IMG/VR virus record: IMGVR_UViG_3300027782_000184
Coordinates: 1-36,477 of that record
DNA: 36,477 nt
Direction: 5' to 3' (one strand)
Origin: a virus
Every line of letters starts with the position of its first letter. Within the stretch, counting starts at the first letter, position 1. A program made the position numbers and the translations under genes. Shown one piece after another: positions 20,577-29,579 of this stretch. The notes under the pieces are model-generated. The model was not told the origin of the DNA. It did not search any database and saw only the letters and a list, made by a program, of their open reading frames with translations.

Positions 20577-23500
20577 TCAGGCGCCTCGCGCCTGGCGCAG
20601 GAACTCGCCCAGCTGCTGCAGCTGCAACCGCATGGTGACAATCTCGGCCTTCAGCGATGCGGTGTCCTCAGACTGCTGCGTCGTCTGGGCCGCGATGGCA
20701 TTGACCACCGGCGCCGCCGATGCCGCGCCCATGGCTGCCATGCCGTCTGTGCTGATCTGGCCCGACAGGTTGCCGATGCTGGACCGCACGAACTGCTCAA
20801 TGGTCGTGTATTCCGACGTCGAGGTGCCAAAAGCATTTGCCGCCGCCGACAGCAGGTTGTCGGCATAGCCGGTGATGTTTCCGATGGCTGATGCGTCGCC
20901 GCCCTGGGCCGACGACAACGTCGATGCAAAGCCGCTCTGAGCCAGCGCCAGGCGATCTGTTGGGGATAGGGACGAGCTGGCGCCGAACGCCTGCCGGGTC
21001 AGATAATCGGTCAGATGCTGCGTCTGGGCTTTCAGAAGCGCCTCGCGCTCCATGCCCGATAGGCGCTCCACCTGCACCAGGTCGGCACCGATGGTCGTAG
21101 CCTCGCGCAGCCGTTGTTCCTGCGCCTTCTTCAGCGCCGTCCAGGCAGAGCCCAGAGGGTCGAGGGCGCCGGTGATTTGGTCGGTGATGGCCTGATTGTA
21201 ATCGGTTGTGAGCTTGGCCCGAGCCTTGACGCGGGCCTCCTCAACAGTGTCCTGGCTCAGGCCATATTTTTTGGCCTCCTCCGCCAGTGCATCAAATTGC
21301 TTGTTCAGCGCTTTAATGGCGTCGGCTGCCGTGTCAATGGGGTCCGCCGCCTTGCCCAGGCTGTCAAACAGCTTGGCAAAATCCAGCGCTTTGCCGACGT
21401 CCTCGGCAGTCTTGACCACGCTGGCGTGCAGGACCGTGCGCATGGTGTCAGTCAAGCCGGTCGAGGCGTTTTCCAAGATGGCCTTGATGATTGTGCCGGC
21501 GGCCACATTGGGATCCTTGCCGACGCCCTGACCGCCATAGCGCTCGCCGCCGATGGCGTCCTTGGAAAACCCGTCAAGGTATTTGCCATCGACTGAGATG
21601 TTGCCGTACAGGCCGGTGCTGAACTGGCTGGTGCCAAACTTTAGCCCGCTCGCCAGGCGCACGTCGCTGTTGCCGGTGATTGCGCGCAGCGTCGTGGCAA
21701 TGCCTTGCGTCAGCGCCATCGGACCCTTGGACGAGCCGCCGTTGTCCGAGCCCTCCCGCGTCGAAAGCACCTTGCCCATCTCATCGACTTCGACACCGGC
21801 GCCGCCATTGGGGCCGATGCTGGGGCGAGGGCCAAATAGGCCACCGATGGCCGATCCGATAATGCTGCCACCGACCGCGCCCCAAGGCCCAAGAAATGAC
21901 CCAGCGATGCCGCCGATGGTGCCGCCGATGCTGGAGCCGGTAGACCTGCCAAGGCCAGCCGCGCCCCATAGGCTGCCGATGCCGTAACCGATGCCAGCGC
22001 CTGACAACACCGACGAGAACGACGTAGAGCCCAGAGCGCCTGACTGTGAACTGAACAGGCCACCGCCATGCGCGCCAAAATCTGCGACAGCAGACGCGCC
22101 CGATCCAAACAGGCCAGACGACGCGCCGATGCCATCCAAGAAGGCCGTTGTGCCAGAACCGAAAATAGAGCCGCCGCTAAACAGATTGCCCAGCGTTGAC
22201 GCGCCGCTGGACAGGCTGCCCATGAGGTCAAAGCCGCCACCGCCACCCATCGCACCGCCGCCGGTCGATGCCGATGCGCTGCCGCCAAAACCAAGCGACC
22301 CGACAGCGCTTGCCACGATGGGGGCAATGATCGGACGGATAATCGCGTTTGCCGCAATTTCCTTAAACATCTGAATGGCGTAATTGCGCAGGTTGGCAAA
22401 CATGCTTTTGCCGCTGTCGAAAATGTTCACGAAGGCCGACGTCAGGTCATCGGTGACCTTGGTCGTGACGCGGTCGAACTCGGCATAGTTGGACTGCATT
22501 TCAGCGATCTTGCCGGCATTGTCGATGTAGGCCTGAGACTGTTCCTTCGACAGGTCGATGCCTTTTGCCTTCAGCTCGTTTTCAGCCTTCAGCCGGGCCT
22601 CAAGGATTGCCCGCTGCTGGGCGGTCTGCCCGACAAAGCCGGCTTCCTGCTGCAGCATGTCGAGCTGCCGCTGTTGTGTGGCCGTGTCACGCGACAGATC
22701 AGCATTGCGGGTTGCTTCAGTTGCGCCGGTAAGCCGTGCGATGTAGCCGTCCAGAACCTGATTGTAGTTGGCGCTGGCCTCGGTCGTTTCCCGCAGGGTC
22801 AACAGGCGCGCCTTCTCAGCAATCGTCACCGCATCCACTGCGCCCTGCCCTTGGGCATAGGCTGCCGCCAGGGCGTCGCTGTTGCGGGTCTGATCGGCAA
22901 TGGCCGTGGTCTGCTCGGTGTGGATCGCGCGGACTGTAGCCGCTTCCTTCTCCACCGCCGCCGCATGCGCCAGCGCGCCCATGGCAGCCGACTGCGATGC
23001 CGCTGCCGCTTCGGTGTTTGCTGCCGATGCAGCACGCTGGGCGGCCTCGCCCTTGCCGGCGGCATCAGCGCTGCGGTTGGCGGCATCGACCTGCAGGGTC
23101 AAATTGTTGGTGTAATCCAGCAGGGCCTGCGCCTGCTTGATGGTCACAGCCTCAAGAGCCTGGCGGATCCTTGCCTCAGCCTCTTGGCCGACCAGAGCCT
23201 TTTCCGTGATCTCGGCCTCAGCCCTTTTCAGCGCCACAAACCGCTCGCGGTCCTGCAAGTTGCCGATCCCTGCCGCCTGCCGCTGGATGTCGAGCGACAC
23301 TTGGTTTTGTTCAGTGTCGTGCGACAGCGTATCAAGGCGGGTCAGGTTGGTGTCCTGGCCGGCGCGGTCGCGGGAATAAACGCCTGTGCGTTCCTTGAAA
23401 ATCTCAAGGGCAAACCGCGCCTGACGCACTGCGTCGGCATTTAGTGCCATGCCCTGCACCAGGCCGGTCAAATCCTGGCCTGACAGCGCCAGGTCGCTGG

Positions 23501-24431
23501 TGCCGCCCTTGCCCAGAATGCCCTGCGCATTGGCCGACGACATGTCGGTGCCGACCAGGTGCGCCCGCTTTTCCTCAATTTCCAGCAGGGTACGAGCGAC
23601 ACCGACTTCCTGCTCCAACGCCTCGCGGCGCTTCTTCATCGGCTCGTGCATGGTGTCATAGGCTTTGCCGCCTGCCGCCACTGCCTCGTTTAGTTTTTTC
23701 TGTGCCGCCTCTGCATCGCCGGTGATCTTGCTGACCAGCGCAAAGGCCCCGACGATGGCGCCCAGCGCCACCACTGCCGCCGCGATCTCTGGGGCAAACG
23801 CAATCATGGCCGCGCGCATGGCGCCCATGGCATTGCCGGCCCCGATCAAAGCCGGGGCCGTCTGGGTCGCCTGCGTGATCAGCGTTTGCATAACGCTGCC
23901 ACCGGCGGCAATGGTCTGGAATGTGTTCACCGCACCGGACTGCAGGATTGCCATGTTGGTGGCCGAAATCTTCAGCCCGGCTCCTGCCGCCACAGCCCGA
24001 CCGCCCAGCGTCTCCAGCGCCTGGCTGGCGTTGACTGTTCCGGCGTTTAGTTGCTCTGCCGTCGTGCGCACGCGGACCTGCGCCTCGCTCAATGCCGTCG
24101 CACGGGCCGCCGCCTGTTCCATGGTGACGTCGCCACGCTGCAGCTGGGAGTAGAGGGTGCCGAGCGCCTTGGTCAGGCGGTCGTCCTCTTGCGACAGGCT
24201 GCGGGTTGCGTTGTAAACGGGATCAAGGGACCGGAGCATGCGGTCAAGCTCAGCCGATGCCTGCCTGGTGACGCGCGCCGATGCCTCGACCCGCGTCTCA
24301 AGCTCATCCGTGCTGGCACCTGCGCGCTGCGTGGCGTCGGCATAGGCCGATGCACCACGCGCCAGGTTCTCAAAGGCGCGCAGCGCGCCCTCGGCAGAAA
24401 TGACGATCTCAGTGACGATCTGCTCGGTCAT
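20577..24431 (-). CDS. Tail tape measure protein
   Basis: A 1,284-residue protein, the longest in the window. The first 600 residues are Ala-rich coiled coil (for example TQRAGASTDELETRVEAS), with a hydrophobic section near 190-240. Then comes the conserved lambda-type tape measure C-domain (FANLRNYAIQMFKEIAANAI), followed by a Gly/Ser-rich, partly hydrophobic region (about 760-930) and a helical end. It sets tail length and passes into the host envelope. ATG 24431, with AAGGA seven bases upstream, is preferred over 24455. The start overlaps the chaperone frameshift product. Confidence 0.85.
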   Translation of the reverse strand: MTEQIVTEIVISAEGALRAFENLARGASAYADATQRAGASTDELETRVEASARVTRQASAELDRMLRSLDPVYNATRSLSQEDDRLTKALGTLYSQLQRGDVTMEQAAARATALSEAQVRVRTTAEQLNAGTVNASQALETLGGRAVAAGAGLKISATNMAILQSGAVNTFQTIAAGGSVMQTLITQATQTAPALIGAGNAMGAMRAAMIAFAPEIAAAVVALGAIVGAFALVSKITGDAEAAQKKLNEAVAAGGKAYDTMHEPMKKRREALEQEVGVARTLLEIEEKRAHLVGTDMSSANAQGILGKGGTSDLALSGQDLTGLVQGMALNADAVRQARFALEIFKERTGVYSRDRAGQDTNLTRLDTLSHDTEQNQVSLDIQRQAAGIGNLQDRERFVALKRAEAEITEKALVGQEAEARIRQALEAVTIKQAQALLDYTNNLTLQVDAANRSADAAGKGEAAQRAASAANTEAAAASQSAAMGALAHAAAVEKEAATVRAIHTEQTTAIADQTRNSDALAAAYAQGQGAVDAVTIAEKARLLTLRETTEASANYNQVLDGYIARLTGATEATRNADLSRDTATQQRQLDMLQQEAGFVGQTAQQRAILEARLKAENELKAKGIDLSKEQSQAYIDNAGKIAEMQSNYAEFDRVTTKVTDDLTSAFVNIFDSGKSMFANLRNYAIQMFKEIAANAIIRPIIAPIVASAVGSLGFGGSASASTGGGAMGGGGGFDLMGSLSSGASTLGNLFSGGSIFGSGTTAFLDGIGASSGLFGSGASAVADFGAHGGGLFSSQSGALGSTSFSSVLSGAGIGYGIGSLWGAAGLGRSTGSSIGGTIGGIAGSFLGPWGAVGGSIIGSAIGGLFGPRPSIGPNGGAGVEVDEMGKVLSTREGSDNGGSSKGPMALTQGIATTLRAITGNSDVRLASGLKFGTSQFSTGLYGNISVDGKYLDGFSKDAIGGERYGGQGVGKDPNVAAGTIIKAILENASTGLTDTMRTVLHASVVKTAEDVGKALDFAKLFDSLGKAADPIDTAADAIKALNKQFDALAEEAKKYGLSQDTVEEARVKARAKLTTDYNQAITDQITGALDPLGSAWTALKKAQEQRLREATTIGADLVQVERLSGMEREALLKAQTQHLTDYLTRQAFGASSSLSPTDRLALAQSGFASTLSSAQGGDASAIGNITGYADNLLSAAANAFGTSTSEYTTIEQFVRSSIGNLSGQISTDGMAAMGAASAAPVVNAIAAQTTQQSEDTASLKAEIVTMRLQLQQLGEFLRQARGA

Positions 24432-24807
24432 TCTGAGATCCTTCGGCAAAGACATTGAGGCGGCAGGCGTCGAGATGGCGCAGCGTCAAGACTTCCCAGG
24501 GCAGCAACAGCCGCCCGGTAAGCCTGGCCCACGCCTCTATTTCGCTGTAGCCGATAGGGCTGGGTCCAAAGCCTGACGAGCCGCGTGCGGCATCAAGCTC
24601 CAGAAACCAGTCAAACAAATAGGCCATGCCCGCGGGCATTGGCGGGCCAGCGAGATCAGCCAGGATTTCCGCCTGACGCTGGCCCTCGACGCGGTCAGCC
24701 AGCCCAATCAGGGCCTCGCGTTCTGTGGTTCCATCTTCGGCTCGCCGGTCAAGCCGGAAGCGATGCTCGGCGAATTCGATGAAGCCCCGACGGGCCGCGA
24801 CAAAAAA
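24409..24807 (-). CDS. Tail chaperone extension (T part), made by -1 frameshift
   Basis: This frame opens right after a TAG at 24810 and runs 130 codons from 24801 to 24409. It includes GFIEFAEHRFRL, an AEDGTTEREALI helix, and the C-terminal block FGPSPIGYSEIEAWARLTG, which is typical of the downstream chaperone product. It has no start codon with a ribosome site at its beginning; an internal ATG at 24639 is the only candidate. Reached from the upstream chaperone by slipping at T TTT TTG, it would give a fusion of about 269 residues, equivalent to lambda gpGT, which recruits tail-tube protein onto the tape measure. Confidence 0.75.
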   Translation of the reverse strand, partial: FFVAARRGFIEFAEHRFRLDRRAEDGTTEREALIGLADRVEGQRQAEILADLAGPPMPAGMAYLFDWFLELDAARGSSGFGPSPIGYSEIEAWARLTGRLLLPWEVLTLRHLDACRLNVFAEGSQNDRADRH

Positions 24808-25217
24808 CTATCGTCTGCCGCCAAGAACTCCAGCACCTGGTCGTAGACCCGGCCATAGGATGGATCCAGCAGCAGGCTGACAGCGGCATCCTCAGAGAAT
24901 GCCACGTCGCAACCGTTCAGCCGCACCGGCGTCCAGCCCAAGATGCGCTCAGCCACGATCCGCACGTTCTCCTCGCGGATTTCCTCGGGCGTGCGCTCTG
25001 CCGCCTTCCACTTGCGGCCATTGGCTGCGGCCTGCTCGCGCAGCCGCTCGTCACCCAGACGCTTGCGCGCCAGGCGATTGGACAGGGCAATGGCCTTGGG
25101 ATGCGCAGGCCCGGCAAAAGTGATCTGCCAGGTCGTGGGCTCGCCGGTCATAGGGTGCAGCACGGTCATGGTGGCCGTGTCGGCTGCCTTTAGGGCGGCC
25201 AGGTCGAATGCTTCCAT
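24708..25217 (-). CDS. Tail assembly chaperone (G part)
   Basis: A 169-residue protein in the normal frame. The N-terminus LKAADTATMTVLHPMTGEPT (9-28) and ITFAGPAHPKAIALSNR resemble tail assembly chaperones of alphaproteobacterial siphoviruses. The slippery codons Ser137-Phe138-Leu139 come just before a Ser/Pro-rich, less conserved-looking end. It lies between the major tail protein and the tape measure, the expected place. Confidence 0.75.
   Translation of the reverse strand: MEAFDLAALKAADTATMTVLHPMTGEPTTWQITFAGPAHPKAIALSNRLARKRLGDERLREQAAANGRKWKAAERTPEEIREENVRIVAERILGWTPVRLNGCDVAFSEDAAVSLLLDPSYGRVYDQVLEFLAADDSFLSRPVGASSNSPSIASGLTGEPKMEPQNARP
24801..24807 (-). promoter_or_regulatory. Programmed -1 frameshift site T TTT TTG
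   Basis: On the minus strand the heptamer TTTTTTG is in the correct phase (AGT TTT TTG, codons 137-139) of the chaperone gene. Slipping back one base lets the ribosome enter the open -1 frame, which carries the typical C-terminal chaperone block. A TAG immediately upstream in the -1 frame fixes the shift to this point. Confidence 0.75.
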
Positions 25218-25249
25218 TGGGATTACTCCGGTTGGGCGGAGAGACGGGA

Positions 25250-25429
25250 TCAGACAGCGCCGGTTGCGCTGACCACGATGTTTTCCAGATCGCCGGCGTC
25301 GACAAAATAACCGGCCGTCTGGGCGGCTCGGATTGCGTCGGCGAGGTCGCTGCCCTGCTTGCGCAGGACGGTTGCCACGTCGGGGGCCGCTGGGGCTGCC
25401 GGCGGGACGATGGGCTTGTCATCGGCCAT
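25250..25429 (-). CDS. Small tail-region protein (59 aa)
   Basis: MADDKPIVPP is followed by a Pro/Ala stretch and a helix (VATVLRKQGSDLADAIRAA), ending IVVSATGAV. AGGAGG stands eight bases upstream, inside the T run of the preceding terminator. Small gene between the major tail protein and chaperone; function unknown. Confidence 0.6.
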   Translation of the reverse strand: MADDKPIVPPAAPAAPDVATVLRKQGSDLADAIRAAQTAGYFVDAGDLENIVVSATGAV

Positions 25430-25443
25430 GGTGTGGGCCTCCT

Positions 25444-25483
25444 AAAAAAGTGTGGTGGCAGCCCCCCAACGGACTGCCACCAC
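25444..25483 (-). terminator. Intrinsic terminator after the tail tube gene
   Basis: On the minus strand GTGGTGGCAG (25483-25474) pairs with CTGCCACCAC (25461-25452), a 10-bp stem, followed within two bases by six T residues (25449-25444). It would cut most transcripts after the major tail protein, so tail chaperone and tape measure are made in lower amounts. Confidence 0.8.
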
Positions 25484-25521
25484 CACGCGCGCGTGTCTCG
25501 GGTGTGGGCCGATCTCAAATA

Positions 25522-26706
25522 TCAGGGGCTGATGAGCTTGATCATGGTGGCGTCATAGGCGCCGCCGCGATCATCCGCGCCAATCAGCAGGGGGATGGTC
25601 GCAGTGCGCGGCCCCTCTGCGCCGATGCCGGATTTCTGGTCACCAGCAAAGGTCATGTTGGGAATGTAGACGTGGATGTAGTTGGTCGTGCCAAGCTCGT
25701 TCAGCATCATCGACAGGCTCAGCTGCGTTTCAGACAGGAACGAAGAAACCCGGCTCAGATCCTGCCGCAGGGCCGTAATGCTGCCCTGCACCTGGAAGCT
25801 GTTGGTGATCACGTCAGGCGTAACCGTCGCACCGACCACCGGCAGGTTGTTGGCCTGCATGTCGATCTGGATGCTGGCCGCCGTGATATCGACGGCTGCC
25901 GTCGAGCCGATCAGCAGCTGAGCGTCCACCGCCGCCAGGGGGACATTGGTGCCGCCAGACGAGGGCGCGGTAAAATACGGGCTGGCCGCGCCGGTCGTGA
26001 CGTTCATGTCGGCGCCGATAATGCCAAACTGCGCCTGCACCAGGTTATTGGGCTGAAGGCCCATCTGCAGGCTGGTGATGCGGCAGCCGGTGAAGATCTC
26101 AGACGCGTCGATCTGGACTTCGCTTTCCTCAATCGTAAACGAGCTGTCGGTCAGGCCCTGCACCAGCTTGCGGGCGCGGGTCGCCGACCAAGTCGCCGCT
26201 GCCGTCGCCGTGGTCAGCGTCTTGTCCACCGTGATCACCGTGGCGGTCAGGCCGACGATGCGCAGGTTTTTTGCAATGTCGGCAGCGTTGAGGCCCGAGG
26301 CGAAGGTGATGACGTCACCGACGCGCAGGCCCGCCGTAATCCACGACCCGGTCGAGGCGGTGATGGTTGTGCCGGTCGGCGTCACTGTAGCCGAGGTCAT
26401 GCTGGCCTGAGTGAGTGTCACAGCTGCGGCCCAGCTGGAGCGGAACGACGCCGCCAGAAAATCGTCGTGGTTGGCAAAACACAGGTCGCTGACATAGTTG
26501 CCATTGACGTTGCGGAAGCCGTGGCGACCGCGCGACATCAGGCCGTCAGCGCGAACCTCATTATAGGGGATCGCCTGCTTTGCCAGCGTCAGGCCGCCTG
26601 AGGATACCCGCAGGTACTTGGACGTGCCGCCGGCAGACGCCTGCGTGTTGTAAGCACTCTCGACACCGTACACCACGTTTACGCGGCGTTGGGACTGATA
26701 GGCCAT
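25522..26706 (-). CDS. Major tail (tube) protein
   Basis: A 394-residue protein, MAYQSQRRVNVVYGVESAYN..., with long beta-rich stretches (ITVDKTLTTATAAATWSA, LRVGDVITFASGLNA). The N-terminal opening and the place between the tail terminator and chaperone genes are typical of siphovirus tube proteins. At nearly 400 residues it is longer than lambda gpV, so an extra domain (about 130-220, AGLRVGDVITF...) may decorate the tube. AGGAGG before the ATG and a strong terminator after it fit high expression. Confidence 0.75.
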   Translation of the reverse strand: MAYQSQRRVNVVYGVESAYNTQASAGGTSKYLRVSSGGLTLAKQAIPYNEVRADGLMSRGRHGFRNVNGNYVSDLCFANHDDFLAASFRSSWAAAVTLTQASMTSATVTPTGTTITASTGSWITAGLRVGDVITFASGLNAADIAKNLRIVGLTATVITVDKTLTTATAAATWSATRARKLVQGLTDSSFTIEESEVQIDASEIFTGCRITSLQMGLQPNNLVQAQFGIIGADMNVTTGAASPYFTAPSSGGTNVPLAAVDAQLLIGSTAAVDITAASIQIDMQANNLPVVGATVTPDVITNSFQVQGSITALRQDLSRVSSFLSETQLSLSMMLNELGTTNYIHVYIPNMTFAGDQKSGIGAEGPRTATIPLLIGADDRGGAYDATMIKLISP

Positions 26707-26744
26707 GATATCCTCCTATGCCAGCGCAGCGCGTCAGGCGATGG

Positions 26745-27194
26745 TCAGGCGATGTAAATGTAATCAAAGGGGATGCTGACCATAAGGACGTAATCATCAC
26801 CATCCTCATAGCCTGCGACACCTGCAAAGGTGCTGGGCGCGTATGACCGCACCGTCGTACCCATCTCGGCATAGGCAAAGACATTGCCAAACGCGTCGGC
26901 CACCGTCATGGCGTCGGTCGTTGAGGTGCCGAACGGCACCACCACGTAGGCCCTGATCAGGCCAGAGTGCCGATAGGTGCCAAGGTTGTCGGGGGCGCCC
27001 GTGGTCAACATGTCGTTGATGCCGCCTAGAACCTCGATCTTGACGAACGGCACCCGGGCGCCGGATCCATCAAGGGGCTTGCCGCCTTCATCGACCGGCT
27101 CAGCGAACCGCTCATTTGCCCACGCCCACCGATAGACCGTGAACTGCGCCACGACCCTGTCGCGGATGGCGCTGACTGCTGGCCCCAGGCTCAT
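26745..27194 (-). CDS. Tail terminator-like protein
   Basis: A 149-residue protein: AIRDRVVAQFTVYRWAWANERF at the start, then LIRAYVVVPFGT and a DDYVLMVSIPFDY end. Size, order and the YxWxNE pattern match minor tail proteins that cap the tube (lambda gpU type, DUF4128-like). Confidence 0.65.
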   Translation of the reverse strand: MSLGPAVSAIRDRVVAQFTVYRWAWANERFAEPVDEGGKPLDGSGARVPFVKIEVLGGINDMLTTGAPDNLGTYRHSGLIRAYVVVPFGTSTTDAMTVADAFGNVFAYAEMGTTVRSYAPSTFAGVAGYEDGDDYVLMVSIPFDYIYIA

Positions 27195-27195
27195 G

Positions 27196-27828
27196 TCAGG
27201 CTCCGATCACAAGGGCGGGGTACATCTCAAACCGGCGCCTGGCGCTGCGGCTCTCGCGGGTCACGCGACCGACGGCGTAGCCGGGGAATTGCCGATATTC
27301 AAACTTGATGGTGGCGACGTTGCCGTATCGCTGGCGCAGCTGGCGCACCGCGATCTCGTACACGCCATCGGGCGCCTGCAGGCTGGAGCCCTTTTCAATC
27401 TTGCGGGCATAAGGCTGCAGGTTGGCGATGACAATCTCGGCCCCTGGCGGGATCGACACGACACCGCTCTCATATTCCATCGCGTCGGTCTGCCTGCCGT
27501 TCACAAACAGCAGGTGCCTGTCGCGGTAATGACCAATGCGACCCGGGCCGTCTGGCGATAGCTGTATCAGCAGGGCAAACGCGGCATCAATCACATCGCC
27601 GACCAGGGCAATGTCGTAGACGATCACACCGGCAGGCTTGACCACATCCTCGCTGGCGCCCCTGACGCCATCGACAAACCGTGTCACCGGATGCCTGCCC
27701 TGCTGCGCCTCGACCTCGGCGAGCTTGCGCCGGGCCACCCTGGCGATCAGGGCGGATGCCTGCGCCGGATCCAGCCCCCGCGTCAGCACGATCTGGCTGA
27801 CTGCAAAAGCCTGGACGTTGCGACCCAC
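27196..27828 (-). CDS. Neck/tail completion protein
   Basis: A 210-residue protein from a GTG at 27828. N-terminal helix-rich part (ASALIARVARRKLAEVEAQQ) and a basic beta C-terminus (GYAVGRVTRESRSARRRF). By position it corresponds to the HK97 gp10-like connector that joins head and tail; the match is by context more than motif. Confidence 0.55.
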   Translation of the reverse strand: MGRNVQAFAVSQIVLTRGLDPAQASALIARVARRKLAEVEAQQGRHPVTRFVDGVRGASEDVVKPAGVIVYDIALVGDVIDAAFALLIQLSPDGPGRIGHYRDRHLLFVNGRQTDAMEYESGVVSIPPGAEIVIANLQPYARKIEKGSSLQAPDGVYEIAVRQLRQRYGNVATIKFEYRQFPGYAVGRVTRESRSARRRFEMYPALVIGA

Positions 27829-27830
27829 GA

Positions 27831-28172
27831 TCAGCCCTTCAAGCCCAGCTCGTACCGCACCACGACGCCCTGCATTTGGAAAGGCCGAACCTCGATCACC
27901 GCCCGCTCACGGGTGGCGACCAGAACCTTGTCGCCGACACGCGGCACCGTAGAACCCAGATCGGTGGGCGATACGACCATGGTGGCATCGTGCTGCGCTG
28001 GCAGGCTGCCGCCGGTTGCCCGGTTCTCACCAGAGACGCGATAGAGGCCCGTCAGAGCCGTTTCTGTGGCCGTCTGGCTCGGAGGCGTGCCAGCGTACCG
28101 ACGCAGCGTCACGGGCTGCCCTGTGGCCCTTAGAGCCCTATTCAGTGCAGACAGCGCCGCCGCCGGGGTCAT
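27831..28172 (-). CDS. Head closure protein
   Basis: A 113-residue protein with beta pattern (VTLRRYAG, ATMVVSPTDLG, VLVATRERAVIEVRPF), like the small head-tail joining stoppers of HK97/SPP1 type. Overlaps the upstream connector gene (ATGA) and abuts the next. Confidence 0.6.
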   Translation of the reverse strand: MTPAAALSALNRALRATGQPVTLRRYAGTPPSQTATETALTGLYRVSGENRATGGSLPAQHDATMVVSPTDLGSTVPRVGDKVLVATRERAVIEVRPFQMQGVVVRYELGLKG

Positions 28173-28834
28173 GCCGCCACCGGGACGCGGTAATTGTCGA
28201 TGATGCCGACAACGCTGTCAGGCAGGCCGGATCCGGCATTGCTGCCCAGGTCATACTGAGCCGAGTAAACGCCCGGCACCGCCTCGCCCTTTAGCAGGGG
28301 GTCGCGGGTGCGGGCCATGTACTGGGCCTTGACCATGTCGATGGTCGCCATCTCCAGATCCACCGGCAGGGTGCGAGATCCACTGGGCGGCAGCACATAG
28401 CCGCCAGCATAGGCGACCACGATGCGCACCGTGCGCCAGGCCATCAGGTCGCCATTGATGTCGAGGCGCCACAGCTGGCCGCGCGCCTTGTCCACTTCAT
28501 AGTCGGTGCCTGCGGTCAGCGTTGTTCCATCCTCGGTAACCGAGGTAATCGTGGTGACCGGCCAGCGGGTCAGCTGCACCGGCGACAGGCCGCCCGGGAC
28601 GTTCCAGGGATAGGTGTCCATGCTTGGCCGGATCGCGTCTTGCACCGTTTCGAGCGCAAAGACCCGGTTGCAGTAATTGGCGATGAGGCCGCTGGCCTGG
28701 CCGATTGCCAGCGTCAAATAGCTGTCGTCGGTTGAGCCGCTGATGCCGAGAACAGATTTAACCGTGTCCAGCGTCGTCAACGCAAACGACCCGGCAGGCG
28801 TCGTAACGGTTGTGATGACGTTGGTGTCCAGCAT
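28169..28834 (-). CDS. Head-tail connector (gp6-like adaptor)
   Basis: A 221-residue protein. LDTVKSVLGISGSTDDSYLTLAIGQAS (22-48) is the usual N-terminal helix set of gp6-like adaptors. LMAWRTVRIVVAYAGGYV and LEMATIDMVKAQYMARTRDPLLKGE are equally typical. It docks under the portal. Confidence 0.75.
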   Translation of the reverse strand: MLDTNVITTVTTPAGSFALTTLDTVKSVLGISGSTDDSYLTLAIGQASGLIANYCNRVFALETVQDAIRPSMDTYPWNVPGGLSPVQLTRWPVTTITSVTEDGTTLTAGTDYEVDKARGQLWRLDINGDLMAWRTVRIVVAYAGGYVLPPSGSRTLPVDLEMATIDMVKAQYMARTRDPLLKGEAVPGVYSAQYDLGSNAGSGLPDSVVGIIDNYRVPVAA

Positions 28835-28837
28835 CGG

Positions 28838-29026
28838 TCAGGCCCTCTTGCGATAGGTGCGTTGGGCGCGATCCTGTGCAGGGGGCGCGGCACCCTCAGG
28901 CGCCTCGGTCTGCACAAGCTCGGCAATGCCTCGGGCCACAAGCCGGTCCGCGATGCTCTGGTCAAAGCCGGCGATCTCACCGGCAATGTAGGGCAGCGAG
29001 GAAATCAGAAACTTTACAGCGATCAT
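28838..29026 (-). CDS. Small head-region protein
   Basis: A 62-residue protein, MIAVKFLISSLPYIAGEIAGFD..., a short domain (AGEIAGFDQSIADRLVARGIA) common before the adaptor gene in head modules, with a basic C-terminal tail. Role unknown. Confidence 0.6.
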   Translation of the reverse strand: MIAVKFLISSLPYIAGEIAGFDQSIADRLVARGIAELVQTEAPEGAAPPAQDRAQRTYRKRA

Positions 29027-29045
29027 TGGGAACCGCCTTTTAAGT

Positions 29046-29073
29046 GATGTGGGCCGGTTGGGCGGCCCCCATC
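29046..29073 (-). promoter_or_regulatory. Hairpin after the head-decoration gene
   Basis: GATG/CATC plus GGGCCG/CGGCCC arms form a strong stem between two head genes. There is no clear T run on the minus strand, so it may stabilise mRNA ends or weakly stop transcription. Confidence 0.4.
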
Positions 29074-29074
29074 A

Positions 29075-29566
29075 TCAGTAGGTCGTGGACGGAACCGTGT
29101 GGCCGACCGAGGCCACGCGATCCTGCCCAGCAAACACCACCAGAGCCGCCACCTGGGCGGTGTCGGTGCTGCCGGCGGAAAGGTCGGGCGTGTAGGCCAC
29201 GCGGACGTAGCGCTTTGCCATGGTCAGGTCGATTTCGCCGAGGCTCAGGCCCGTCTCGGTCGTGCCGCCGGCGCCGCCGGTAAGGCCCGCAACAGTAACC
29301 GTGGCGAAATCAGTGAAATCACCGTCGGTCGTGGTGGCGCTGTGCTGCAGCTTGGCAGTGACAGCCAGGGTGGCCGAGGCCGCCAGAACCGCGCGAGATG
29401 CGATCTGCACAACGCAGGACAGCGCCAGCCCGAGGGCAGCACGGTCAAGGGTCGTACCCTTTACGAGAGTGTTGTCGCCGGTACCGGCGGCAGTGAGGAT
29501 TGAAAACGCGGCCAGCTTCGGCGTGACGAGCTGGCCGACGTTCTTTAGAAGAACGATGTCGGACAT
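29075..29566 (-). CDS. Head structural/decoration protein
   Basis: A 163-residue protein, MSDIVLLKNVGQLVTPK..., beta-rich and hydrophilic-neutral (LAVTAKLQHSATTTDGDF, KRYVRVAYTPDLSAG), like phage head or decoration proteins placed directly after the capsid gene. Not identified to a named family. Confidence 0.55.
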   Translation of the reverse strand: MSDIVLLKNVGQLVTPKLAAFSILTAAGTGDNTLVKGTTLDRAALGLALSCVVQIASRAVLAASATLAVTAKLQHSATTTDGDFTDFATVTVAGLTGGAGGTTETGLSLGEIDLTMAKRYVRVAYTPDLSAGSTDTAQVAALVVFAGQDRVASVGHTVPSTTY

Positions 29567-29579
29567 TTGGAACTCCCAA

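Noticed and set aside
25333-26601. Plus-strand frame of 422 codons
   Set aside because: Shadow of the major tail protein; high-GC DNA commonly leaves such long antisense frames open.
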